The translations under genes were made by a program, and so were the position numbers. Below are positions 45,501-54,947 of a stretch of 64,000 bases of DNA, in pieces. Where the stretch lies: positions 558,001 through 622,000 of the forward strand of contig NZ_JAERRH010000003.1 of NCBI RefSeq assembly GCF_016741855.1, given 5' to 3'. Source of the stretch: Streptomyces musisoli (GTDB taxonomy: Bacteria; Actinomycetota; Actinomycetes; Streptomycetales; Streptomycetaceae). How positions within the stretch are numbered: the stretch's first letter is position 1; every line of letters starts with the position of its first letter. The notes beneath the pieces were generated by a model that made no database searches, was not told the origin of the DNA, and saw only the letters and a program-made list of their open reading frames with translations.

Positions 45501-45582
45501 TCCCCGACCGGCCCGACCACCGGCACCGGCACCGGACACCGGCACCCGGCACCCCGCACCCGGCACCCCCGCAGGAGACCGC

Positions 45583-46533
45583 ATGACGACCGACCCGAGC
45601 CTCACCGAGCTGGCGAACCGCGTCAGCGACGCCAGGGACCGCCCGGCCTACGGCCACGACGCCCTCATCACCTGCGACCGCCTCGTCCGCATCTTCACCA
45701 CGGACGGCGTGGAGGTCCAGGCGCTCCAGGGCCTGGACCTCCTCGTCCGCGAGGGCGAACTCATGGCCCTCGTCGGCGCGTCCGGCAGCGGCAAGTCCAC
45801 GCTGATGAACATCCTCGCCGGCCTGGACACCCCCACCGCCGGCGCGGCCCGCGTCGCCGGCCGCGACCTGCTCACCATGACGGCCGCCGATCGCCTCGCC
45901 TACCGCCGCGAGACCGTCGGCTTCGTCTGGCAGCAGACCGCCCGCAACCTTCTCCCCTACCTCACCGCGGCCCAGAACGTCGCCCTCCCCCTCCAGCTCT
46001 CCGGCACCCGCAAGGGCCGCCGCGCCCGCAGGGAACGCGCCCTGGAACTCCTGGAGCTGCTCCAGGTGGCCGACTGCCGCGACCGCCGCCCGCAGCAGAT
46101 GTCCGGCGGCCAGCAGCAGCGCGTCGCGATCGCCGTGGCCCTCGCGAACGCCCCCGCCGTGCTGCTCGCCGACGAACCCACCGGCGAACTCGACTCCCAG
46201 ACGGCCACGCAGATCTTCGAGGCGTTCCGCACGGCCAACGAGACCCTCGGCACCACGATCGTCATCGTGACCCACGACCAGGCGGTGGCGGGCGAGGTCC
46301 GCCGTACGGTGGCGATCCGCGACGGCCGCACCTCCACCGAGGTGCTGCGCCGCAGCGAGATCGACGCGGCGACGGGCCACGAGACGGTCGTCGCACGTGA
46401 GTACGCCATGCTCGACCGCGCGGGCCGCCTCCAGCTGCCCGCCGACTACCTCCGCGCCTTGGACATGCGGGACCGCGTGGCCCTGGAACTGGAGTCCGAC
46501 CACATCGGGGTCTGGCCCGACGGCACGCGGTGA
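45583..46533 (+). CDS. ABC transporter ATP-binding protein (MacB/LolD type)
   Basis: A 316-residue ATPase of the exporter formed with the two upstream permeases. Walker A is GASGSGKST, the signature is MSGGQQQRVAIAVAL, Walker B is AVLLADEPTGELD and the switch histidine is in IVTHD. A C-terminal extension of about 80 residues (YAMLDRAGRLQLPADYLRALDMRDRVALEL) is seen in the actinomycete type. The ATG at 45583 has an AGGAGA site 6 bases upstream. An ATG at 45378 overlapping the permease stop (ATGA) leads into a frame that is soon broken; it may be the original start before the intervening repeat arrived. Confidence 0.94.
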   Translation: MTTDPSLTELANRVSDARDRPAYGHDALITCDRLVRIFTTDGVEVQALQGLDLLVREGELMALVGASGSGKSTLMNILAGLDTPTAGAARVAGRDLLTMTAADRLAYRRETVGFVWQQTARNLLPYLTAAQNVALPLQLSGTRKGRRARRERALELLELLQVADCRDRRPQQMSGGQQQRVAIAVALANAPAVLLADEPTGELDSQTATQIFEAFRTANETLGTTIVIVTHDQAVAGEVRRTVAIRDGRTSTEVLRRSEIDAATGHETVVAREYAMLDRAGRLQLPADYLRALDMRDRVALELESDHIGVWPDGTR

Positions 46534-46560
46534 TCCCTGCCGGCGATGCCTGGGAGAACG

Positions 46561-46660
46561 GGCGTTGCCGAAGAGGAACAGGCGTTGCCGAAGAGGAACA
46601 GGCGTTGCCGAAGAGGAACAGGCGTTGCCGAAGAGGAACGGGCGTTGCCGAAGAGGAACG
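46561..46660. repeat. 20-bp tandem repeat, five copies
   Basis: Five contiguous copies of ggcgttgccgaagaggaaca. The only variation is the last base (a in copies 1-3, g in copies 4-5). It fills the gap between the convergent ATPase and conserved-unknown genes, ending 6 bases before the latter's stop codon. It has no spacers, so it is not CRISPR. Confidence 0.9.
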
Positions 46661-46666
46661 CGCGGC

Positions 46667-47344
46667 TCAGCTCACGCTGAGTCCGAAGGACCCGAGGCCC
46701 GCCCGGCGCACGGCCACCGAGCCGTACGGCGTACGCAGCCGCAGCCACGCTCCCGAGGAGAACAGCACGGTGTCCTCGGACGGGGTGCCCGGCCGCAGGA
46801 AGCCCAGCGACTGGGCCGCGTGCACGGCCCGCACCGGCAGCCGGGTGCCCTTGATCTGCCGGGACCAGATGTCCCGCCCGATCCGGTCCAGCTCCGCGCG
46901 GGTACGGTCCTCGGGCCCCAGCCCCTCGGTGCGCGACCGGAATTCGGCCACCGCCGCGGCGACCGTGCCGCGCAGCGCGTCCGGCGCGGGCAGCCCGGGT
47001 TCGGGCTGCCAGCCGGTGCGCGGCGGCAGCACACCGGCCCACGGCGGCCCGGTGACCGCGCCGGGCACTGCGGCGGTGGCCGCCCGCTCGTCCACGGACT
47101 CCAGGAACTCACCGGCGGAGACGGTCACGTCGAGGGTGACGTCGAGGCCGTCCTCGTACGGCTTGGCCAGCCGCACCGCGCGGACGGCCAGCACCTCGAA
47201 GGACGGCGGCCGGCCGAACACGGCGAGGGCGGTACCGGACGCCTGAAGGCGCACCGCGGCTCCACGGTCGTAGTGGAGCAGCCGGGAGAGGAAGGCGGCG
47301 AGGTCCGCCGCCTCCGACTCGTCGGCGAGGTGCAGCACCGTCAT
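46667..47344 (-). CDS. Conserved actinobacterial protein of unknown function
   Basis: A 225-residue soluble protein with no signal peptide or membrane segment. The N-terminal half (MTVLHLADESEAADLAAFLSRLL, then AVRLQASGTALAVFGRPPSFEVLAVRAVRL) looks like an alpha/beta fold. The C-terminal half contains GRDIWSRQIKGTRLPVRAVHAAQSLGFL. No family name comes to mind. Its ATG overlaps the stop of the thioesterase gene by four bases (ATGA), so the two are co-translated; the pair may work together. Confidence 0.82.
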   Translation of the reverse strand: MTVLHLADESEAADLAAFLSRLLHYDRGAAVRLQASGTALAVFGRPPSFEVLAVRAVRLAKPYEDGLDVTLDVTVSAGEFLESVDERAATAAVPGAVTGPPWAGVLPPRTGWQPEPGLPAPDALRGTVAAAVAEFRSRTEGLGPEDRTRAELDRIGRDIWSRQIKGTRLPVRAVHAAQSLGFLRPGTPSEDTVLFSSGAWLRLRTPYGSVAVRRAGLGSFGLSVS

Positions 47345-47754
47345 GCCGCGACGGCCTCCTCGTCGGCAGCGTCCGTGTACTCCCGGAGGAACTCGCGCTC
47401 CTCCGCGGTGATCCGGCGCGGCCGCTGGGTCTCGAAGTCGAACGGCACGACCACCGTCGAGGCCCGTACGTAGACCACGTCCTCGTCCTTCACCTCGTAG
47501 GTGATGGTGAAGGACGCGGCCTTGATCTCGGTGACCCACAGCTCGATGTCCACCGGGTGGTGCCGGTGGACGAGCTGCCGCTTGTAGTCGATCTCGTGCC
47601 GCGCCACCACGGACCCCTGCTGGAACTCCTTGTCCGGGCGGAACAGGAAGTTGATCCGGGCCTCCTCCAGGTAGCGGATGAAGACCGCATTGTTGACATG
47701 GCCGTACGCGTCCATGTCGGACCAGCGCAGGGGGCAGCGGTAGATGTGGCGCAA
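47341..47754 (-). CDS. Acyl-CoA thioesterase, 4-hydroxybenzoyl-CoA thioesterase family
   Basis: A 137-residue hot-dog-fold thioesterase. The family signature RWSDMDAYGHVNNAVFIRYLEEAR at residues 9-32 includes the catalytic Asp and the helix-starting His-Val-Asn. It is probably a tetrameric cytoplasmic enzyme cleaving acyl- or aroyl-CoA; the substrate is not evident. The gene lies 6 bases after ettA in the same direction and is coupled to the unknown gene downstream. Confidence 0.93.
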   Translation of the reverse strand: MRHIYRCPLRWSDMDAYGHVNNAVFIRYLEEARINFLFRPDKEFQQGSVVARHEIDYKRQLVHRHHPVDIELWVTEIKAASFTITYEVKDEDVVYVRASTVVVPFDFETQRPRRITAEEREFLREYTDAADEEAVAA

Positions 47755-47760
47755 GGTCGA

Positions 47761-49425
<1,665 letters not shown>

Positions 49426-49719
49426 GAGAAACCGTCCGGCAGCTTGAAATCTGGCAGTGGGCAGATACACCCCATCTTGCCGTACGGCCACCCTTGGGCG
49501 GAAACGCGTATGGTCCGGGTGCGCTGACCTGGCGTTTCTTGGCAGGCGCCTTCGCCTTACCTGTCACCGTCGGTCATCGGCGATCGTCCTCGGGCAGCCT
49601 CGCACGGCCCAGAGACGGCGGCGCGGATCATCGATCGGGCACGCGCACGCCCGCGACCAGACCCACTGGACATCGGGTCGCGGCGCGGCTCCGGCGCCGG
49701 GACGTGCTCCGCGATCGGC

Positions 49720-50187
49720 CGCCGGAGTCCGATCTCCGGCAGCAGATCACGACCGGTCGCATGCCGGGCGAACGTCTTCCATCCGAGGCCGACCCCACCG
49801 GCCGATACAAGGTCGGCACGGTGACCCTGCGAGGTGCCCCGCGGTCCTCCAGGGCGAAGGCCTGATCGAGAAGATCCACGGCAGGGGCGACTTCGTCCGC
49901 CGCCCACCCCGCAAGATCGCGTACGTCGGCGGATGGGGGACGCTGGACCAGTGGACCGCTGCCGAAGCGGCCCTGCGCGTCACTGTCCGTACCCCACGGT
50001 CCAGGCGGACGGGCATCCGACGACTTTGCTGAAGGTGCCGACGGGAAGCCCCCTCGCAGAGTTCTCGTGCATCGGCCACGAGGGAGAGTCACCGCACGGA
50101 CTGCCCCGCATCTGCATCCCGCACGACCTGGTCCCGGCCGAAGTGCCGAACAACGAACCCTGCTGGGACGATCGGCCAAGGAACTGA
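49720..50187 (+). pseudogene. GntR-family regulator remnant, frameshifted
   Basis: Parts of a GntR/HutC-type regulator lie in three successive frames. DLRQQITTGRMPGERLPSEA and the KVGTVTLRGA recognition helix lie at about 49731-49845. LQGEGLIEKIHGRGDFVRRP follows at about 49845-49998, shifted by one base. The effector-domain piece LLKVPTGSPLAEFSCIGHEG, with ICIPHDLVPAEVP, is at about 50025-50187. No frame covers the whole. At least two frameshifts and apparent small deletions separate the pieces. Regulators of this type are common in actinomycete integrative elements. Confidence 0.75.
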
Positions 50188-50304
50188 CCGAGGCATTGCG
50201 AGACGTACTCCGCGTTGCAACCAGCCGCGGTCACCTTCTGGCAGTGGACGACCCTCATCGCCCCTGCGCGGGGTTGGGGCACCGCCGCAGATGCAGGGGG
50301 CAAT

Positions 50305-50448
50305 ATGCTGATCGTTCTCGTTGGGTTGGCTGTGGGTGCCGCATACGTGTGTCACGGAACACCGCTCTTTGCCCCAGCCGTCATCGTCACGATGTGCTCC
50401 CTCTGGTCCAACGCCGTTATCTCCAGCAGCCATTCGGGCGACCCCTGA
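50305..50448 (+). CDS. Small membrane protein, possibly an integrative-element relic
   Basis: A 47-residue protein beginning MLIVLVGLAVGAAYVCHG, with two hydrophobic helices (about residues 1-16 and 20-38). The ATG has an AGGGGG site 6 bases upstream. It sits just past the GntR remnant. Small Spd-type membrane proteins accompany GntR regulators in actinomycete conjugative elements, so a relic of such an element is possible. I cannot confirm this, and it may no longer be expressed. Confidence 0.4.
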   Translation: MLIVLVGLAVGAAYVCHGTPLFAPAVIVTMCSLWSNAVISSSHSGDP

Positions 50449-51110
50449 TCGAACTCATAAAGCGGTGGTCAACGCAGGTACTCCTGCCCGTTACAGCACG
50501 GCCACCTCTGACTGTTCCGGCCCGCTGGTGTTCGCCGGCGTTGATGTCAGTCATGGATGCCAGGGGTGGCGTCCTTCCCTGATCGAGGGCGTCGGCGAGA
50601 GCCTGCGCCTGGTCCGGCGTGATACCGAGTGCGAGCGGCACCCGGGGGGGGGACCGCATATCGTTGTACGACTCGCGATGTCGGGCGAACGAGTGCAGTC
50701 TGGAATCAAGGGTTGCCTCACAACGCCGCCTCACGGCGCAGCGCGAGGCGGAGGCGCGGACACACAGCGGAAAGCCATCTCCTTCCGCCGGAATCGCGGA
50801 CGGTATGTGCATCAGTCTGATGTCTTGTTTCCCTGAAGACGACTGTGCACGCCGAAAGGCTGCCTGACGGCCGCAGTGACCGCACGGGTTCATCAATGCG
50901 GCGACGATTTCAACATTCGCCGCACAGCATCTGAAAACTCTGTCTCGCGCAGGATGCGGCGCCCCTGGTTCCTCCTGGAAGAGAAGTGAATTTGCTCCCC
51001 CGGGGCTCATCACCCTCTTCGTGTCCCACCTCGACCGGTAGTCGCCGACTGCTCCAGGAAGCCGACGCGGCCCATCGAGCCGGGCCCAACATCCGAGAGG
51101 TTGGCCGATC
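50449..51110. other. Decayed accessory region, no gene supported
   Basis: Codon-position GC bias is weak on both strands and base composition is less extreme than in the core. The longest open frame (minus strand) contains a fragment reading ITPDQAQALADALDQGR that looks like former coding sequence, but there is no intact start, ribosome site or family. The last part should hold the promoter of the CAP-domain gene. Confidence 0.5.
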
Positions 51111-52178
51111 ATGACGAAAAGTCGACCAGGGCGAATAGCTCGTGGCGCGGCGATTCTAAGCGCCGCACTGATCAGCGGGCTCCTTGGGCTCGCGGGTCCT
51201 TCCCAAGCACAAACCGGATCCCAATTCACCGATGCCGAGCGCAATTCCGTTCTCGCCCGGCACAACCAAGAGCGCCAAGCGGTGGGCGTGCCACCTTTGG
51301 TGTGGAGTAGTCAACTCGCCGCCGATGCGCAGGCCTGGGCCGCTCTCGGAACGGGGAAGCACAGCGATCCCAATACCGGGCAAAGACCTGCCGACCAGGG
51401 CGAAAGCTTGTACGAATCCTGGGGAACCCCCACGCCTCCCCGGGACTCCATAGCCCGTGATGCGGCGGCTTGGTGGGCCAGCGAGAAGCAGTACTACAAC
51501 GCCGATCCAAACAAAAAGATCGATCTGGCCCATGCGGTCAACGACCCCGATCCTGCGAAAAGGACCAACTTTTACCGGTGGGGCCATTACACGCAGATGG
51601 TGTGGTCATCCACCAGGGAGATCGGCTGTGGGATGAAGCAGGGTGCGCCCAAGCCCAACGGATGGTATGTGGTGTGCCGGTACCGCTCCGCAGGCAACAT
51701 CGCGGGACAGACGCCCTATCCACCCGGACAAGTACCGCCCCCCACAGGGCGAACGGCGACGGTGGCCGGTGAGGACGTAGACGTATACAACGTCAAGAAT
51801 GAGCCGGACGGTACCGGGCGGGTGATCGGAATCCTGCGCGTCGGCCAACAAGTCGAGCTCGTGGGAAACTGTGAACGGGAATCCTGGTGCCAGGTCGCCG
51901 GACGCAACGTCCCCGGTGGCAACGGCTGGGTCTGGGGGCACCTGCAGTTCGGACAAGCACCGCCCCCCACAGGGCGAACGGCGACGGTGGCCGGTGAGGA
52001 CGTAGACGTATACAACGTCAAGAATGAGCCGGACGGTACCGGGCGGGTGATCGGAATCCTGCGCGTCGGCCAACAAGTCGAGCTCGTGGGAAACTGTCAG
52101 CGGGAATCCTGGTGCCAGGTCGCCGGACGCAACGTCCCCGGTGGCAACGGCTGGGTCTGGGGGCACCTGCAATTCTGA
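51111..52178 (+). CDS. Secreted CAP-domain protein with two SH3-like modules
   Basis: A 355-residue secreted protein. The signal peptide spans residues 1-34 (RIARGAAILSAALISGLLGLAGPSQA). The CAP/SCP domain (about 40-200) has the family signatures HNQERQAVGVPPLVWSSQLAADAQAWA and WGHYTQMVWSSTREIGCG, and the end GWYVVCRYRSAGNIAGQ. Two 75-residue C-terminal modules follow, each with SH3b character (DVYNVKNEP, then VELVGNC, then WCQVAGRNV and GWVWGHLQF) and one Cys pair. They are nearly identical. CAP proteins are extracellular and sometimes membranolytic or sterol-binding; SH3b modules bind cell walls. The gene lies in decayed accessory DNA, so acquisition by transfer is plausible. Confidence 0.93.
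   Translation: MTKSRPGRIARGAAILSAALISGLLGLAGPSQAQTGSQFTDAERNSVLARHNQERQAVGVPPLVWSSQLAADAQAWAALGTGKHSDPNTGQRPADQGESLYESWGTPTPPRDSIARDAAAWWASEKQYYNADPNKKIDLAHAVNDPDPAKRTNFYRWGHYTQMVWSSTREIGCGMKQGAPKPNGWYVVCRYRSAGNIAGQTPYPPGQVPPPTGRTATVAGEDVDVYNVKNEPDGTGRVIGILRVGQQVELVGNCERESWCQVAGRNVPGGNGWVWGHLQFGQAPPPTGRTATVAGEDVDVYNVKNEPDGTGRVIGILRVGQQVELVGNCQRESWCQVAGRNVPGGNGWVWGHLQF
51726..52175 (+). repeat. Two tandem 225-bp copies encoding the SH3-like modules
   Basis: Copies at 51726-51950 and 51951-52175 are in frame and differ at only about four bases (for example agtacc/agcacc, tgtgaa/tgtcag, cagttc/caattc). The duplication is therefore very recent. The only residue changes I see are Val to Ala near the start and Glu to Gln before the RESWC segment. 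Confidence 0.9.
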
Positions 52179-52277
52179 AGATCGGCGGAGTCTCGATGGG
52201 CCGTCTCAAGCTGCCCTGAGGGCTCTCGACAGCCGGTGTGCTGATCGGCGGTCTGCCTGACCAGCGAGACTCAAGAC

Positions 52278-52311
52278 GCCCACGGCTCTGACCAGCTCAG
52301 ATGCCGTGGGC
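52278..52311 (+). terminator. Stem-loop terminator after the CAP gene
   Basis: A 9-bp perfect stem (gcccacggc/gccgtgggc) with a 16-base loop, followed by ttctgtcctt. Confidence 0.65.
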
Positions 52312-52446
52312 TTCTGTCCTTGCAGCACGAGGACGACGACCTGATGCGCCCCTCGACGATCGTCTAGGACGACGACTGACGGGATCGGCGTCGCCCACTG
52401 CCGGCAGGCGCCATGCCCCCGGCCGGTGCCATCCGCCCGGCCGGTG

Positions 52447-53853
52447 TCATTCGCCCGGCCCGGTCTCCTTCCGGCGCAGCACGACGAGAACCGCGCCGCC
52501 GATCACGACGAGCCCGATGGCGACCCCGGCGATCATCGGCGTGATCGCGGATCCGCCGGTCGCGGCCAGGTCGGTGGTGTCCACGGTGGCACCGCCCACC
52601 GTGGCCGGGCTGGGCTCGTTGCGGAGCTGGGCCGTCTGCGCGGTGATCGCGCCCTGGGTCTTGCAGTCCAGGACGCCCGTGAAGCGGTGGCTGAAGCCGT
52701 GCGGGCCGGTGATCGTGAAGTCGTAGGCCTGGTCCTCCTGGAGCGGCACGGCCACCGTCCGGGAGGCACCCGCGGGAATCGTGTGTTCGGCGCCCATCAG
52801 CCGGAAGGCGAACGGCTCGTCGCCCTTGTTGGCCGCGGTGATGTCCACGCCGCTCTTGGCGCAGTCCTTGCGGGCCGAGACCGCGGGTATGGCGCCCTCG
52901 GCCGCCCAGCCGGCCGTCACGGTCGCGGACACGGTGGACTCGCTGGAGCCGGCCAGGATCTGCGTCTGGCTGCGGCTGTCCGAGGCGAAGGCCCGGCCCA
53001 CCGGCACGGTCGTCGACGCCTGCACCGTCAGCTGAGCCGTGCCGTCCGCCGCACCCTCGGGGATGTCGAAGAACAGCCGGCTGCCGTCCTTCGCCGAGGT
53101 GATCACCTTGCCGGTCTTGTCGATGATCCGCACCCCGCTGGTGGCCGCGTCCGCCGACGGGCTCACCGTGACCGCGCTCGCGTTGGTGTGCACGGTCACC
53201 GGCCCGAGTAGGTCGCCGGGCCGGCCGGAGACCGCGGGCGGGTCCAGGGTGAGTGAGGCCTGCGGTTCGGCGACGCTCCGGGCGCTCTTCTCCAGGTAGT
53301 CGGCGAGCTTCTCCGCCTGCGGGTCGACGGCGTCGACCTCGGCGCCGTCGGAGTAGCGCCAGACGGCCACCTGGGTGCCGGCCGCCGCGGCCTGCTCGGT
53401 CAGCCCGCTCGTGCCCGCCTGCCGTGCGAGTGCGACGAGGTCGTTGAACTGGGGGTAGGAATGCTGAAGGATCCAGTGGATCCGGCCCGCGTCCTTGTTG
53501 GTGCCCAGCGAGGTGCCGCTCCAGGGCGTCTCCTGGTATCCGGCGTCCCGCTGGGTCGGATTGTGGAGGTCGACGCTGTACGTCTGCAGGGTGCCGCCGC
53601 CGTCCACGGACATCTCGAACAGGCCCGCCGACACGCGCTGGTCACCGCCGTCCTCGTGGATCACGGCGTCGCCGTAGGTCTTCAGACCGTTGATCGTGGC
53701 CGTCGCCCCGCCCTGGGTCTGTGATGTCTCGTCGGCCACGGCCGTACCGGCGCCGGACAGCACGCCGGCCGCCACGAGGCCGGTCACCGTGGTGGCGGCG
53801 GCCAGACGGCTCGTTCCGGTGGACCTACAGAACCCAGAGAGCGCAACAAGCAC
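52447..53853 (-). CDS. Cell-wall-anchored thioester-domain-type surface protein, thioester Cys replaced by Ser
   Basis: A 468-residue surface protein. The signal peptide ends near residue 40 (GTAVADE). The N-terminal thioester (TQXA) domain covers about residues 50-190: LFEMSVDGGGTLQTYSVDLH, GRIHWILQHSYP and GTQVAVWRYSDG. The Gln of the TQ motif is kept, but the residue normally Cys (TYC) reads Ser, and no other Cys lies in the domain. Two beta-rich domains follow, with one Cys pair. The C-terminus has a class E sortase-type signal DLAATGG, a membrane helix and the basic tail RRKE. The GTG at 53853 has GAAGGGG upstream. This would be a wall-linked adhesin-like protein unable to form the covalent thioester. 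Confidence 0.88.
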   Translation of the reverse strand: MLVALSGFCRSTGTSRLAAATTVTGLVAAGVLSGAGTAVADETSQTQGGATATINGLKTYGDAVIHEDGGDQRVSAGLFEMSVDGGGTLQTYSVDLHNPTQRDAGYQETPWSGTSLGTNKDAGRIHWILQHSYPQFNDLVALARQAGTSGLTEQAAAAGTQVAVWRYSDGAEVDAVDPQAEKLADYLEKSARSVAEPQASLTLDPPAVSGRPGDLLGPVTVHTNASAVTVSPSADAATSGVRIIDKTGKVITSAKDGSRLFFDIPEGAADGTAQLTVQASTTVPVGRAFASDSRSQTQILAGSSESTVSATVTAGWAAEGAIPAVSARKDCAKSGVDITAANKGDEPFAFRLMGAEHTIPAGASRTVAVPLQEDQAYDFTITGPHGFSHRFTGVLDCKTQGAITAQTAQLRNEPSPATVGGATVDTTDLAATGGSAITPMIAGVAIGLVVIGGAVLVVLRRKETGPGE

Positions 53854-54135
53854 AGAATTCCCCTTCGAGCAGGACCCGTTGAACGTGGGGGACGGTCCCA
53901 CCAGCAGAATCGGCAGCCCCTAGGGGCACGTCCGGCATCCTATGGATCAGCCGGAGCCTCACCCGCCGGTCAGATCATCCGATGGGCGATCCGATCCGCA
54001 ATCGTTATCGCCGGGACCGTCCGTGAGCTGCCCGTATCGACAAATCCACCGTTTCGTACGGCACGTTCACGTCCTACGCACAGCACCTCCGGAGCGGGTC
54101 AACTTCCGCTCGGGGAAGGCCGATACGGGCTGACG

Positions 54136-54612
54136 TCATGTCACCGCCACCGCCTCAAGGGATCGTTGTGCCGGAGGGCCGTCCTGCGGACCGGCCTGGG
54201 GCGGTGTCTCCCAGTTCGGCTCCGGCCGGGCCGCCACCGGCGTGCCCTCCGGCTTGGCCGCGCGCTGGAAGAGCGCCGTACCGCGTGACAGGTCGTGTCC
54301 GATCGCCACGGCGTCGATGTCGGCGGAGGCCCACTGCTGCTGCCCCTCCCGCGCCTCGGTGCGCACCTTCAGCCGGCCCTGGACCACGACCGGCTGGCCG
54401 ACCTCCACGCACGCGGCCACGTTGACCGCGAGCTGACGGTTGGCCCACACGGTGAAGAAGTTGGTGTGCCCGTCCGTCCACGCGCTCTTCTCCCGGTCCC
54501 AGTAGCGCGCGGTCACCGCGAGCCGGAACCGGGCCGACGGCCCCGCCGCCAGTTCGCGGTACAGCGGCTGGGTCGCCACGTTCCCCACCACGCAGACGAT
54601 GGTCTCGTTCAT
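54136..54612 (-). CDS. ssbB: Single-stranded DNA-binding protein, SsbB-like
   Basis: A 158-residue SSB. The OB fold covers residues 1-105 (ETIVCVVGNVATQPLYREL; FRLAVTARYWDREKSAWTDG; NVAACVEVGQPVVVQGRLKV). The C-terminal tail is Pro-rich and lacks the acidic DDDxPF tip of the replicative SSB that recruits partner proteins; it ends SLEAVAVT. This fits the second actinomycete paralogue SsbB, which in Streptomyces coelicolor is reported to act in chromosome segregation during sporulation. It starts at ATG 54612 and is the next gene after the GTPase pair on the same strand, 335 bases downstream. Confidence 0.9.
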   Translation of the reverse strand: MNETIVCVVGNVATQPLYRELAAGPSARFRLAVTARYWDREKSAWTDGHTNFFTVWANRQLAVNVAACVEVGQPVVVQGRLKVRTEAREGQQQWASADIDAVAIGHDLSRGTALFQRAAKPEGTPVAARPEPNWETPPQAGPQDGPPAQRSLEAVAVT

Positions 54613-54947
54613 GTCCTCGCTCCCCTCCCCGCCCGCCCCCTTCCGGCCGGGCGGACACGCGTACGGGCCCGTCCCGTACGGCTGCGTCTGCCGTGCCGGC
54701 GCGTACGACTGCCGTACGCGCCCGCACGTCCCGCCGACCGCCCGCACCGGTCCGCCGTGTCCCGACCGGACCAGCCGTGCGATCGCCGTGACTCAGACTG
54801 CCTCCGCCGGGCCGAGCCCGCTGAGCGCTGTGGACGACCGCCCACTTGTGGAAAACTCCGCCACCCGCACGAGTGACCCCGCCCCCCCTCGCGGCCCTCA
54901 CCAACCCCTGACCGGCCGCCTTCTCACCCCCCTGACCGGCCGCCCTC
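54613..54947. other. Intergenic region upstream of ssbB, no gene seen
   Basis: A 335-base gap after the stop of the large GTPase gene. It presumably contains the ssbB promoter, but no convincing hexamers, hairpin or frame was found. Confidence 0.4.

Noticed and set aside
46561..46660. CRISPR array
   Set aside because: The 20-bp units are directly adjacent with no spacers, and no cas genes are present.
50417..51265. 282-codon minus-strand frame in the accessory region
   Set aside because: Weak codon bias, no family match, and overlap with the promoter and signal peptide of the CAP gene; at most a short fragment (ITPDQAQALADALDQGR) is former coding sequence.
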